Positions 11,557-24,189 of a stretch of DNA of 64,000 nt are shown here, one piece after another (the stretch's first letter is position 1; each line of letters starts with the position of its first letter). This stretch comes from Phymorhynchus buccinoides (Eukaryota; Mollusca; Gastropoda; Neogastropoda; Raphitomidae), in the NCBI GenBank assembly GCA_017654935.2, contig CM065682.1, forward strand, positions 39,903,569 through 39,967,568, read 5' to 3'. A model generated the notes under the pieces. The model was not told the DNA's origin and searched no databases. It saw only the letters and a program-made list of their open reading frames with translations. The position numbers and the translations under genes were made by a program.

Positions 11557-11755
11557 TTTTGGACAAAACGGCGGTTCAAAATCGGGCGCCGTTTTGTCCA
11601 ACCCGCCGTTTTGTCTATAGACAAAACGGCGGATTGTTGAACCGCCGTTTTGTCCAAATCATAATAGAAAATTTGGACAAAACGGCGGTTCTAACCCCGC
11701 CGTTTTGTCTATAGACAAAACGGCGGAATTTGTACAAAACGGCGGTTAACACCGC
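11557..11755. repeat. Nested palindromes with gacaaaacggcgg cores
   Basis: The core ggacaaaacggcgg and its reverse complement alternate about eight times in 200 bp, twice as the perfect hairpin gttttgtctatagacaaaac. Each half of the block is itself a mirrored pair. No coding sense is recognised; it could be a MITE with foldback ends or a tandem duplicate of one. Confidence 0.8.
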
Positions 11756-11867
11756 CCCCTCCACTGATGCTGCTTTTACAATTGATTCTGGCAGTGAGGA
11801 ACTTTTTCTTCCGGCAGTGTCTTCTTTCAGTTGAGTCCAAATACATTTTATGAGAGAACAGCAAAGG

Positions 11868-11985
11868 AGTTGTTATTTATTGTGTGCTCAGAGTATGTAA
11901 CCAGACAGTCGACCTGTACATTTTTAACTTTCCACCAAATAATACAAACGAATCCTGGAAATGCTGATGTCTGGAGAGGCACAAG
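11868..11985 (+). pseudogene. Relic of PROPPIN exon 10 with an in-frame stop
   Basis: The frame over 11908-11985 reads VDLYIFNFPPNNTNESWKC, stop, CLERHK, matching exon 10 of the - strand gene (AELFLFDLPPNTTAESWKC, R, CLESHK). The stop is TGA at 11965-11967, where the intact copy has CGA. Upstream similarity fades after about 40 bp and no clear acceptor remains; a GT follows the exon end. It is on the + strand, about 3 kb past the + gene, yet resembles the - copy more closely, so it is a third, dead copy rather than a missing exon. Confidence 0.7.
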
Positions 11986-11989
11986 GTAT

Positions 11990-12988
11990 TTGTTAATAGT
12001 ACTGCTGAGGCTTAAAGAGGTTAAAATTGGTAAGATGTATGTTAATATAACATTCTGGAGTTTTAACTAACCGGTTACTTTTCCACTGTCAAAATTCCAG
12101 GGCCGTGAGTTAAAATACTAACTTTTAAAACTTTTAGTGTTAAAGTCGGATCGAAAAGTGTCTGATTTTAAAATAAACATTATTTACAAATATATGCAGA
12201 TCTATTTACATATTGCCAACCAAACTTTCGTGTCCCAGTTGACTAGAAAGTTAAAAAAGAAAAAAAAAAGTTATTTTGTTTCCAAGGGAGGTTACATAAA
12301 CATTGTGTTCAAAAATCAGGTTCAAAAATACTCAATATGATACTATGTTTTGTCAGCAAAAACCTGTTAATTAGTATGGTGACTTAAGAACACTTTTAAT
12401 GCATAACACTTTGCTTAAAAATAGAAGTTTGCGAATCCTTTTAAAAAGGAGGCGCCTTCCGAAAAGATGTTATGATCGTTCTGAACTCTGAAAATCTGTG
12501 CAAGAAGCAATCTCTATTTAGAATAATACTACATTACTGTTGTGTACATAATAAACCTGTCTTAAAAACACCTACTTTCTAATTCAATTATAAATAGGTT
12601 GTGTGTTCTGAAAACTGTAAATGAGTTTTGATAACTATGCGCCTTTTGTTATTTTGCTGACACTTGCCTGAAGTTTGGGAAAAGTAGAATGGGGAATGTG
12701 CATAAATGATTTTTCCACTGTAAATAATGAAAACTCATGGCACTCTTTAGTCTTATGTGAAAGACTGGCTGTCTGTAAATCAGTTTTGAAAACTATGCAT
12801 CTTTTGTTATTTGCTAAACACTGGCGTGTAGTTGGGAGGAAAGAAGAATAAGGGATGTACAATAAATGATTTTTTTCACTAAAGAAAAGATAATGAAAAT
12901 TATGGTACCTTTTAGTCTTTTGTGAAAGACTGGCTCTTTAACATGGAAGCATTTACATTGGCTTTCAGAGCTGCAACTAATTGGTACA
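11990..12988. repeat. A/T-rich stretch with a two-copy tandem repeat (~165 bp)
   Basis: The block at about 12613-12768 (motifs ataactatgcgccttttgtt, aaatgatttttccact, ttatgtgaaagactggct) is repeated at about 12773-12942 with small changes. The remainder is A/T-rich with no ORF of interest. Confidence 0.6.
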
Positions 12989-13280
12989 TTAGGTTAGGTT
13001 AGATTAGGTAGGTGCATTATAGTCACTGATGCGTCTCTGTGAAATTCGGGTTACTCCCACCTGGAGAGCGCGTCGCAGCCAGAGGTGCACCACCCAATTT
13101 AAAAAAAACAACTTTGGCATGCGATTTTTGTGTGACTGATGAGAAAGGAAGGGAGGGGGGTAACTTTTGACCAAATGACAACTTTTTCGTTGCCACTGGG
13201 TTTAACGTGTGCTAAGTGCATGAGCACACGGGACCTCGGTTTATCGTCTCATCCGAAACGGAAAGACATTAGGCTTTGGG
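12989..13280 (-). repeat. tRNA-type SINE, reverse orientation, head truncated
   Basis: Reverse-complement match to the SINE body at about 61265-61555: gtgaaattcgggtt, ctggagagcgcgtcgcagcc, gcatgcgattttt, caacttttt..gttgccactggg, and cctcggtttatcgtctcatc. The tail is (CCTAA)-like (aggttaggttagatta in this orientation). The tRNA-like promoter head is missing. Confidence 0.75.
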
Positions 13281-13719
13281 AATCTTCCTGAATGCCAGCG
13301 GTCCTAGATAGTTCCGTCGGGGACGGCATCTTCACTATAAACAAATTCCGGCCCAGCCCCTCAGAATAGCACTGCCTTCTCTGCTATCTGGAAGTCATGG
13401 CCAAGAAACGCAAGATGGCATACATGAACGTCTTTATTGAAAACTATGCACTATCCGTTATGGTGGTGTTTTCCGCGTCCTAACAAACTGAATAAAATAC
13501 ATTCAAAATTGTAAATACATGTTTAATTAGCTTAATGTTTCTCTCGCTCGTTGTTTTTCCAGGAGTAAACAATAAAAGCATTGTGTTCATTCTTCGTTTC
13601 GATGCTCTGCATTACTATTCCAATCATATTGCCACACGTACACAAATTGGGAGTCTTTTGAGTCAAACCAACGATGATTTGGTTTGTCTTACATTTGTAT
13701 TTCTGTTTAACTTTATAGG

Positions 13720-13864
13720 GCCAGCCACATGTCCGCTAAGCTCGCACGACTGTACAGTACGATTCAATCACGTGGTCTCCAAGAACAAAATGTGATTGGC
13801 GCATCGAGATGACATGATCGTATCGTACAGTCGTGCGATTTTAGTGGACGTGTGGCTGGCCCTT
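13720..13864. mobile_element. Fold-back MITE (agggccagccaca ends)
   Basis: The ends agggccagccaca and tgtggctggccct are inverted. The next blocks tccgctaa/ttagtgga and tcgcacgactgtaca/tgtacgatac...cagtcgtgcga pair as well, so almost the whole 145 bp can form a hairpin. It is noncoding. Confidence 0.75.
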
Positions 13865-13865
13865 A

Positions 13866-14345
13866 AGTGGTTTTATTATTGCCCTCTAAACCGATAAATT
13901 TAAACCGGTGGTCAATAGTTTTCTGTGATACGTGGTCGAACTATGCGTGGTGACATCCTGAGATGACCATAGCTGTTGACGGGACTATGATAGACTAATT
14001 CACTAACAATACTTTTTCTGAAATAATTATGTATTTCTGTTTAAGTGAAGGATTTGCATAATGTTTATGCGGACATTATTGTATGTTTATAAATGTGTGC
14101 ATTGTTTTATAATTAAGCATGATTTGAACTCACATTGTCATAAATTATATTGTAAAGATGTTTCAGAGAAATGTATATATTTCTGTTAGCCTGTTATCAT
14201 CAAATCGTTTTGCAATAAACGTGTTGCAAAGAACTGAACCTGTTGGTTAATTATTGTGCTGTTTGGTGTGTGATGGACGTACATGTTTGTCTCTCCTTTT
14301 AAGTCGCTCCATAATTATGCCAATCTAAAATTGTCTCTATTTGTC
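13866..14345. other. A/T-rich stretch, no gene seen
   Basis: An aataaa hexamer occurs at 14213, but no coding exon could be tied to it on either strand. Confidence 0.4.
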
Positions 14346-14349
14346 CTGT

Positions 14350-14875
14350 CAGTTGATACTGTCTAATCTCCCCGTGGGGATACCGGGGGTCTTTCGTATA
14401 AAACAAATAAGGGGGCACACACAAAACGCACACTATCCAAAGGCGCACGGCAAAAGGCGCACAATTTTACCGTCCAAAGGCGCACACTTCAACCGTTCAA
14501 AACTTGAGCTCATTCTGCTGAGCATTTGTATCATTGCAATTCTGCGTACCCAGGTATTCCTTGTTTTTCAGATAGGTTAGGGATAGGGTTAGGGTTAGGA
14601 ATAGGTTTAGTCCACCCGTCTCAAAAACAACTGTGCGCTTTCCGATTGTAAATATCGTGCGCTTTTCTACCATAAATATGTGCGCCTTTTGACGGCTCTG
14701 TGCGTTTGGGAAAAAGCAATATTGTGCGCTTTTCGACTGTTGCTAAAAATAGTTCCCCCTTGAAGTTCTGTGCTTGTAACTTCCTCTAATCGTCCACTCT
14801 CTTTGACTTCATTTGCTTTCAAGAAAGTAACATCTACCGTATCTTTCTGATTTATTGACCCATTCCGCTTTTCAG
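14350..14875 (-). repeat. Dispersed repeat family A, copy interrupted by a gcgcac-rich insert
   Basis: The start ctccccgtggggataccggg and the later part agttcccccttgaag...cttcctctaat...ctcttt match the copy at 23036-23375. Between them lies about 340 bp with repeated gcgcac motifs (aaaggcgcac and gtgcgctttt in both orientations) and a short run gggatagggttagggttagg. The insert looks like a separate element that landed in family A. Confidence 0.6.
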
Positions 14876-14932
14876 TTTTCACTGGGTGTTTTTGTTTCTC
14901 TGTCTGTTAGTCTATTATTATTGTCTCTGATT

Positions 14933-15283
<351 letters not shown>

Positions 15284-16142
15284 ACGCGCACATGCGAATG
15301 CACACATACACGTGGGTGCAACTCCCCCAAATGAAACAAACTGAAAGGCAGGGTTCCAAGGACCCATGGCCCCAGCAGGGTACAGGGGCAGAGCCCCGTC
15401 AGACGATTCAGGAGGGCAATTTAAGAGAGAGAGATAACGAGACAGACAATTAAAATGAGCGACAGTTTCAGTGCGATAAGACTTGTACAATTATTACATT
15501 GCCTTTGTAAACTTCCAAGAACAACCAAGTTCAAAATGCTCCAAATAGCCTGTGGTCTTTTTTTGTGAATTCAAAAAAAACACCTGAAGTTCAGTTTCTG
15601 GTAAAGTTAAAAATACTGAAGAGTAGCACCCATGCATATGTTCTGCGCGTTTTCGGAATGCGGTACAAAATTAGAATTCCCACTTTGTCCGTCCTATTCG
15701 AGAAACTGAAAGGCAAAGCGGCGCTATTCAAAAACGAAAATGTGAGCCGGATTGTGACGAGCTCACATGAAAGAAATAACGAAGAAAGCTGCTCACTTTT
15801 TGTTTTGTTTCTGAAGCTGCTCAGGCGTCAAACTCAAAAATCATTTCAAAAGACAAATGCGATAGGATTGTTTCTTTTTTGGTTTCCCCACGCTGCCCAC
15901 ACGTGTTTTGGCTGCCCACACGTTCTGAAGCTTGCAGGGGAGTTTTATGATTTTTAAGGCAATCAAATGGGCCAATAGTTCAGAGACATAAATAGCAACA
16001 CAGAGTGATAGATGAGAACAGGTTTCTAGCACAGATATTCCAGAAAGCGTGGGAACTATTCATGTATAGGACCTGTATCGCCATAGGAAGAGAGACTCAC
16101 TCAAGGTGGGCAGAGTTGTCCGTGAAAGGGGGGCAATTCTAG
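15284..16142. other. Noncoding stretch containing a fragment of the inverted-repeat element
   Basis: At about 15632-15690 the block gttctgcgcgttttcggaat with flanking bases repeats, in inverted orientation, the part of the arm at 16194-16230. No gene is recognised; a 130-codon open frame (15565-15957) lacks domain similarity. Confidence 0.5.
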
Positions 16143-17059
16143 TATCGGCTGCGCAAAGTTGGAATTCTCACTTCGTCCCGCCCAATTCTGGAATTGTACC
16201 GCATTCCGAAAACGCGCAGAACACATACATACGCGCGCACACAAAAAGAAACACACACGCCTTCGAATGCGCTTTCTGCTAGGATTACATCTCGGAGAAA
16301 TTCTTCAGGTATCTGGAACTGGGCGCTGTGGTGGTGGCCAGAGGGAGTAATCAGTACAAGAATGGATGAATGAATGAACCAATCAATGAATCAATCAATG
16401 AACCAATCAATGAATCAATCAATGAACCAATCAATGAATCAATCGATCGATCACTCACTCACTCACTCTCGCTGGACTGGTGTGCGGTTGGGACGCACTT
16501 GTGGATTTTGGGTGCTCATCCTATTCGAGCCTGTCCGCTTTCGGGATTGATCATGCAACAAGCGTGACAGGCTGGAAACCGAAATTAGTAGATACTTATA
16601 TTCTTAGACCCTTACTGTAAGAGGTATGGTCATGTCTTGATGAAGCATTCTGACAAGTTTGTCATCCTGGACAATACGATGAGTTGGGGTTAAAACGGAC
16701 TATCTTTATATAGTCCATTGACATATATTACGAAACCTAATCATTTGTATAAAAAAAAAGACTGCTGAAGTATAAAAAGCAAAAAACCCTTTTTTATATT
16801 TCTGCAGTCATTGTTTGATACAAGTTATTAGTTTTAGTAATAAATCCAATACGTCAATGGTCTATAATCAGAGATGAGATACTCAGAACCAAAAAGAAGG
16901 AAAAAAAGAAGCCCTTTGATGCTAAAGAATTTGAACCTGTAAAAATCACCCTCTGAGACAGCAAAATTATTATGTAAAAAAATCTCTTTTATCCTGCAAG
17001 AAATTGTGAATTCATGAACACCTTTGACTCAGGACTCGACAGATACAGAGAGAGAGAGA
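16143..17059. repeat. Right arm of the ~0.95-kb inverted repeat
   Basis: Reverse complement of 1-948, including the (TGAATCAA)-type tract at 16364-16460. A and T run lengths, one substitution cluster near 16725 and loss of a short tract next to the tetranucleotide region are the main differences, so the two arms are recent or homogenised. Confidence 0.85.
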
Positions 17060-17559
17060 AACAGACAGACACTGAGACAGACAGAATGAACTGATTCAGT
17101 GATTGAGAACAAAATATCTATCGAACTTTTCACATCTTTGCTTCAACATAAAACTTAGCCCTATCCCCCCGCCAAATGTTCTCAACAAATTTACACTGAT
17201 CTCAAAAATGACCCCTGGGGCCATCAAAAAGTAGGAAAACCTCCAATCAGAGGAACAATCTCATCTCTGATAATGGTAATCCCAATGAAATTTGGGGTTT
17301 CAGTTTTGTAGCCATCATCATTGAGATGTGGTTATAGTAATTCCTTTCAAATTATGTATGCTGTGTCCCTGTCTTTTTTTACTTGTAAATATATATGAAA
17401 CGCATAACTGTTGGTATGCAAAAACAAATCTAATCCAGTACATGGAGTTTAGTTGTTTACGGCTACACTTTATAGAGCTAAACGCTGGCACGAGTTGTCT
17501 ACCTGGCTTCACGTGTTTTTGTTTGCTTGTTGTTTTTTCTAGCGATGGTTTCCATTGCT

Positions 17560-17995
17560 GTCTGCTCCAGTGCTTTCCAGACGATTTTCGGAAAAAACTA
17601 AGGGAGAGCACTTCGTGAAAATTAGAATTGCTTACCTCCAAAACTCGGTCAAATTCCATAGCAACAATGCAACAATGGCGTCGAAGCTTCAAACCGCAGG
17701 ATGCGAGTCAGCGACTTGTAGGCATAAACATTGTTTTAGAAAAATGAGGGGCGGCCAGTATCCACAAACTGAGAGAACTTGCAAAATGTGACGTAAAAAT
17801 ATAAATGACATCAATTTTAAAATGACGCACGGTGTTCTAAGTGATGTAAGTCTAATCAAACACGCGAGCTGAGAACTGGGGATCTACGACCTGAAGTAGG
17901 TAGAGTAATTCCCCTTGTTTGACCGATTGAATTAGGCAAGATCACTCCCACACACCATAAATTACTCCCCTTAATTATTTCCGAACAATTCCTAA
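17560..17995 (+). repeat. Dispersed repeat, ~420 bp, copy 1
   Basis: Matches 27545-27965 in the same orientation: gacgattttcgga, gagagcacttcgtgaaa, tagcaacaat, gcgtcgaagctt, actgtgacgtaaaaatataa-like, and finally ctccccttaattatttccga. Function unknown; probably a nonautonomous transposon or an old retroposed sequence. Confidence 0.8.
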
Positions 17996-18116
17996 TGCTT
18001 TGTCACCGATTAGGCCCTGTACTGTGGCGTCAGTGTTCCTGGGGTCTAGGTGATTATCGTTGGAGACCATTTATCAGGGACCAAAACATGAGTTGCTGGC
18101 GGATTTGTGATAGTCC

Positions 18117-18600
<484 letters not shown>

Positions 18601-20390
18601 AAAGAGAGAGGGGGTGGACATAACAGTTAGACGATGGCAGAAATGAAGACGCACACGTCGCTAAGCGTTCGAAGCATCCGACTGAGTAATCAACTTATCT
18701 TTGATGCAATTCTGTGTCACTAAGTGATGAACATGAGCATAGTTCTTGTCAACAGCACCCAGAAGAACAATCTGTGAATTCTGAGTATGAACAGCTCAAT
18801 TCTTCGAATGCCAGACTTGTGAATCTCATGATTCTAATCCCCATCAGGCCAATGTTGGACACACTGAGAATTAAGATTTATTGAGAGTTAACGTTGGTTC
18901 CGAATCCATTTCTTAACCTTGCTTCCAATAGACGGTTTAGGTGGAGTTATAATCCTTAGCCCTTAGGTGGTGTTTTATTTAGAGACAGTTTTCTAGTAAC
19001 AGAAAACGCTCTCTGTCTCTCTGTGTATGTCTGTCTCTCTCTCTCATGGCAAACAAAGAATATGTTGCCTCTTATTTGTGAAAGCGAAGTAATATAAGCC
19101 GGAAGAGTGATCTTTAATTGGTTGGCCAGAAGTGCTCTTATCAATTAATTAAGGACATTAACCGAGATTGTATGTGCGAACATTTCAATATAGCTTCTTC
19201 GGCTTGCATTATTACTATCATCATCTCCAGCAGCATTCAAAATAGAAACGTTCAGATTAATTAATCGTACCTATGGAATCATGCGATCTATGTGAAACAT
19301 GGAGAGAAGAACGTAACTGTCAAATATAAAAACATTCAGTTATAAATCCATAGATTAACAATGAAACACACAGTCAGGAATCACAACACATCACCAGCAG
19401 GAAACAAGAGTCAAGTTCTTTGAAGGGAGCACATTTTATTGCGAAACAATTGTCATGAAAATAACAATAACATATACATTTTTGTGTGTATTAACAATGG
19501 TAAAAACCAAAACAAATAAATCTTTGTAAAAGTTCGGTATCACAGACAAGCTTAGACGGTACAAAAAACGATACCCGTCTATTTGATTGTTTTGCTTCTT
19601 CGAAAATATCATCAAACTATACAAGCATACAATGGAACTATTATTCAAATTTTATGTTTCTGTTACAAGATATAACTTATAATAAGGGGTAGACCTAGCC
19701 TAAAAGAGCAAATATCACATTTTCTTCTCTTTTAAAGTTATATAGATTTTTTTGTTTGCTAAAATGATTATGATTTCATATGAATTTAAAATTTTGTTCT
19801 TTGTATCATACATGGACTGTATGCCATTTTGCATTTTTAAAAATCAGGACAGCACAGCAAAATCTCTTGCGTGAAAACGCTAGCGAAAATTCACAATTTT
19901 GCCATTTTTAAAAGATATTATTTGAAAAACTATTAAAGATATTTGCTTGACAAGTTGCGTACAGTGGTATAACCTAATTTCAGCCGTTTTGAAAATAATT
20001 GTTTAGTATTTATTTTGACATATGTTTTGCGTATATATGTGTTAAATTAGCCATATATCTGTTATTGCCTATCACAAGATCCAGATATGGCATCCACGTA
20101 TTTGTACACCCAAACTCAAAGCAATCAAAACATTCTTTCTTATACATTTTAGTGCAAAAGTGATATATGCTATTTTTAGTAACACTGCCAGGTACATTTT
20201 CATTTAATTTTTATTTTGTTGAAACATGTGATTTTTAACCATTCATAAGTTTCTGTATGGTTTCTTTAGGCTATGTTTAACTTTCAGGCTAAATTTGGGA
20301 TCATTTCATGGAATCCATTTATTTTGATGACTAAAAGAATTTAGTGACCCCTCATAGGGTAGGTCTACCCCTTTAATCTTGTACGTTATA
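18601..20390. other. A/T-rich stretch, no gene seen
   Basis: No open frame with recognisable similarity and no tandem array. It contains a short interrupted CT tract near 19015-19045. The repeated phrase taggtctaccc occurs at about 19690 and 20360 in opposite senses (gtagacctagcc / gtaggtctaccc), and may mark the ends of an ~680-bp insertion. Confidence 0.4.
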
Positions 20391-20394
20391 TACA

Positions 20395-20480
20395 TGTCTT
20401 ATAGTGGTATTTATTTATTTATTATGTACATTTCTATAGCGCTTATTCATCAAAGCTCTAAGCGCTTTACAATTTTTACT
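20395..20480. repeat. Retroposon tail-like fragment (agcgctta...ctaagcgctttacaa)
   Basis: The phrase tctatagcgcttattcatca, followed by gctctaagcgctttacaatt, is a common 3' segment of animal LINE/SINE elements. The family assignment comes from general knowledge; the rest of such an element is not recognisable here. Confidence 0.5.
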
Positions 20481-20634
20481 AAAGAATATGATATTAAAAA
20501 CATATATGAACAAACATTCCTATCCTTCACCGTCACCCACCCACCCCAATGCTCCATCTCTCATTATGGAACACAGCCACACAAAAAGATAAAAAATGAA
20601 CAATTATTGTAAACAACATAATATACAACGTAGT

Positions 20635-20815
<181 letters not shown>

Positions 20816-20819
20816 TCAA

Positions 20820-22990
20820 TTTTAATAAAACAAATTCATAATCCTTAGCAACACTATTTACAAACATTACATAACTTGTTATATTAAAGAAGGATTTTCT
20901 TATAAACAGTCATCTAGTAAAATATAGAACACACACACGCGTACAATTAAGCTACAGTTAAGTAAAACATGTCATAAACATGACATATCAGACATCTAAA
21001 CAGACAGTTAGGCAGACACTGAAGTGTCACGAATACGTAATTGCAAGGGTAGGCGTGTTGACACAAACCTTCGCTGAATTTATATTTTCAGCTGAAGGTT
21101 GCGTTCACTTCAAGAACAGAAATTCTCGTGAGAAAGGATCTTCTTCTGGCAGACCATTACCCGAACCTGCATACAATTGCCTGAAATCAGGCTGCAGACA
21201 CATAGGCCTACACCCCTGCAATTAGTTATCTTTTCACTACCCCATGACGATTATTTGTAGTCATCCTGTTTGTATATTCCATCAAAAATCTCTGGGCAGA
21301 AAGACACAGCAAATAATTTATATCTGTATTCTTGTTGCATACACGATGTATACATTTCCCAAGGTCTTTTTTTCTGGAAACTTTTGGCAAGTGTCAAGTT
21401 TAAGCCCCTGTTGGCATTTCTGCGCAGGACAGCTGATTGAAGGGGCGGAACTGCTACAAGGCTTTGTTTGAGTTGACTCATTTTAGTCACAAGCGCGATA
21501 CGGGAATGCAGTGTTTCTACTTTTAAACCAAAATTTATCATTGAAAGTATTAATTAAGAAGTACACTTTGCTTTGCTCGGATAAGGGATAGGGTTAGGGT
21601 TAGGATTATTTTGTGAAGTGGAAAGAACAATACCTTGCGATTGAAAAAGAAAAGCAAGCATGTGTGGGGCTGCTAAACTGCACGTGGTCACACATTAAGC
21701 CATTTACTTCTGGAAAGGAATTCATTGATAAAATAGAAAACAAGCCTCAGTTGGCATCTTTCCGTTAATGAATGATCTCCTTTAAAGAATGAAGAAAGAT
21801 AATTTCAGGCGTATGAGCTGTTAACCTAACTTAGTGTTTAACAGAGGGGAGACACTGGGTGAAACAACAGCCAGGATGAATGAAAGAGTCGGAGTTTATA
21901 AAGCTTTAATTAAAACATTTTAAAAGCATATCAGGGTGTGCGTGAAGGAACAGGGGGCTTCAGTTTGACATTTGCCAAACTTTGTTTTGTTAATTATCTG
22001 CCTCGGAAATCAAAATGTCCAGAATAGTCAGTACAGACATTTAGAATGTCATAACAAATCTGATTCTATAGAATTCTGTTGTATCATAAATCTGTGCTGA
22101 CCACTAATTTCATGATCAGCTTTCAATAGAACTAACCATCCCAATGTTAACCCTATAGGTTTTACACTGTACAAGTCAACCAACCGCATTTTATATACAT
22201 TCAGGTCATGCCGTAATTATTATACATATTATACAATGTTCAAACCATAGTCATGACTTGGCATCATCTGTGTCACGTTTTATACAGCACAATACACCAA
22301 CAAAATAATTGTTATTTTTAGAGTATCCAAAACACTTTGGGTCTTTGTCATCATCACGCCATCAGTTTCCTGTCATCCTACCCTGTTCATAATTCCACAT
22401 CAACAACGTTACAAGCCATGAAAAGTTAACAATGCAAACCTTGTAATAATTTTACATAATTAAACATAAGATTTTAGGTATTTCTGATGCTTTTTTCTAA
22501 ATTCAGGATTTCCACGAATCATTCCATGTAAACCAAAATTGCATGGTCAGGTTTTACATAATTAAACGGTTTTAGGTATGTCTTAAACCCTTTCTTTTCA
22601 GGGTTCCCACAAATCATTCCATGTAAAAACAATATGTACAGGGTTGTGGACTTTTCAAGGACTTCACAAAACATTTCAGAGACAGGTAAAGTACGCTACT
22701 CAAAATAATTGAAGAGCCAGTCTCATATCTGGCATGCTTTTTTACATTCAGTTTCGTGTCACAAATACAACCATTTCTGGCCAACGTGTTATTATTTAGT
22801 TACCATTATTTTGTTTATGTTGAATAGCGACGAAGTAATGAGTGGCCCTTGAATTCTTTTGAGTAGCATCTCAACAGATTAAACGTGGTCACTGTTTATC
22901 AATATCATATTGAAATCCAGTTAACATTCATTGGGACACCAAACACAACTGCAAGTGAAAGAGTCAGTGTAAGCATGAGGATAGTTTCTG
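20820..22990. other. Noncoding A/T-rich stretch with minor repeats
   Basis: Contains an interstitial telomere-like run (gatagggttagggttagga) at about 21587-21607. An imperfect two-copy repeat at about 22445-22640 shares ttttacataattaaac, tttaggtat and atcattccatgtaaa. No gene recognised. Confidence 0.45.
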
Positions 22991-23035
22991 GTCTGTACTC
23001 TTGTTCAAACACTTTCTTTTTTTTGTCCCCACAAA

Positions 23036-23375
23036 GCTCCCCGTGGGGATACCGGGGAGTCCTTTGTAAAAACAGTTCCCCCACCTTCTGGAAGTTCTGT
23101 GCTTGAAACGTCCCCTAATCTGCCACTCTCTGTGACTCTGTCTTTTCCCTTTGCTTTCTATCATCTACTGGTATTATCTTTCTGACTTATTGGCCCATTC
23201 TCCTGCCTTTTAAAAAAAAAATCTTCCAAATAATTTTTCTCCTTTGAGCTCCTCCGAAATCGGAATGTGTCGGATGTACGCAGCGGGAAGACCAGTGAAA
23301 AATAAACACCGGACGCATACGTACCTTACCCATCATGGCCATAGGGCCTGGGAACGCAGAAGAAGAAGTCCCCAC
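23036..23375 (-). repeat. Dispersed repeat family A, best copy
   Basis: Begins ctccccgtggggataccggg, continues agttcccccaccttctg, ctctgtgactctg, ttggcccattctcctgcctt and gagctcctccgaaat, and ends cctgggaacgcagaagaaga. Other copies or fragments: 14350-14875, 31800-32085, 45660-45960, 60045-60110, 63560-63640. The GAA-type microsatellite at one end suggests a retroposon tail. Noncoding. Confidence 0.7.
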
Positions 23376-23906
23376 AAAGACCTTACCAGCTTGCTCGATG
23401 TTGCACAAGTTTTTCAGGATTGGTCGGTGGGGAAACTGTTCAATTGAAACTAGATTTAGCTTAAATGAAGAAAACAAAGTTCATCACACACAACATAATA
23501 TACTAGGGGCACTCCATATGGTTTGCAATGTGAAGATTCAGGTGACAGAAAATGTTAAATGGTGTCACGAAATAGATCATTATCATAATAGTAAAAAAAA
23601 TACTTGCGTCGTACATTTTCATTACGTCCCACCAGTCCATAACCGTTGAGCAAAACAAAATGTCTACCAAGGTGAACGTTGACCCCGAGCTGTGAAAATC
23701 TCTATAACGCAGATTATCTCTATCTATAAACTTCTATTCTTATAGTAATATACTCAAGGAAAGACATTCAAACGAAGGTTTTTTAAACTTTGATAAATTG
23801 TTTCTCAGACCTTGCTCAGTCAGAAACAAAAGTTCATAAATGGCTCAAGGGCTTTCAGTTTTGCAGAAGAAGAACGTTAGAAAAAAGTGACCGCTAACAT
23901 TGTCAA

Positions 23907-24185
23907 GTGGCCGTTGTGACTGTTAAAACCACAGCCAGTGTAAAGATTCCTTTCGGAAATGATCTCTGGATAAGTGCTAATGAGATGCAACATGTATTGA
24001 ACTTTTCATCAGGAAGCCTGGATGAATTCTTACATGAACACATGGGTATGCAGAAGCGCTATAGCCGTTATTTCCCCAATAGCTTACTGAAGATCAGGAA
24101 AGAAGTAGGGTTGAATGCTGCACCCAAATCATACAAACAATTAGATGGTGAGAAGGCAGCCAGCATTTGGGACATTGTGACGTAA
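23907..24185 (+). CDS. Orphan open frame, 92 codons, unknown
   Basis: The translation has balanced composition rather than repeat character. Its first part, with KIPFGNDLWI, SANEMQHVLN and LDEFLHEH, loosely recalls the N-terminal part of KilA-N/Bro-type DNA-binding modules found in large DNA viruses and mobile elements; this is only an impression. No ATG precedes that part. The first methionine is inside it, so it would have to be an internal exon or a decayed fragment. The stop is followed by a C-rich run at 24225. No neighbouring exon was identified. Confidence 0.3.
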   Translation: MAVVTVKTTASVKIPFGNDLWISANEMQHVLNFSSGSLDEFLHEHMGMQKRYSRYFPNSLLKIRKEVGLNAAPKSYKQLDGEKAASIWDIVT

Positions 24186-24189
24186 CATG

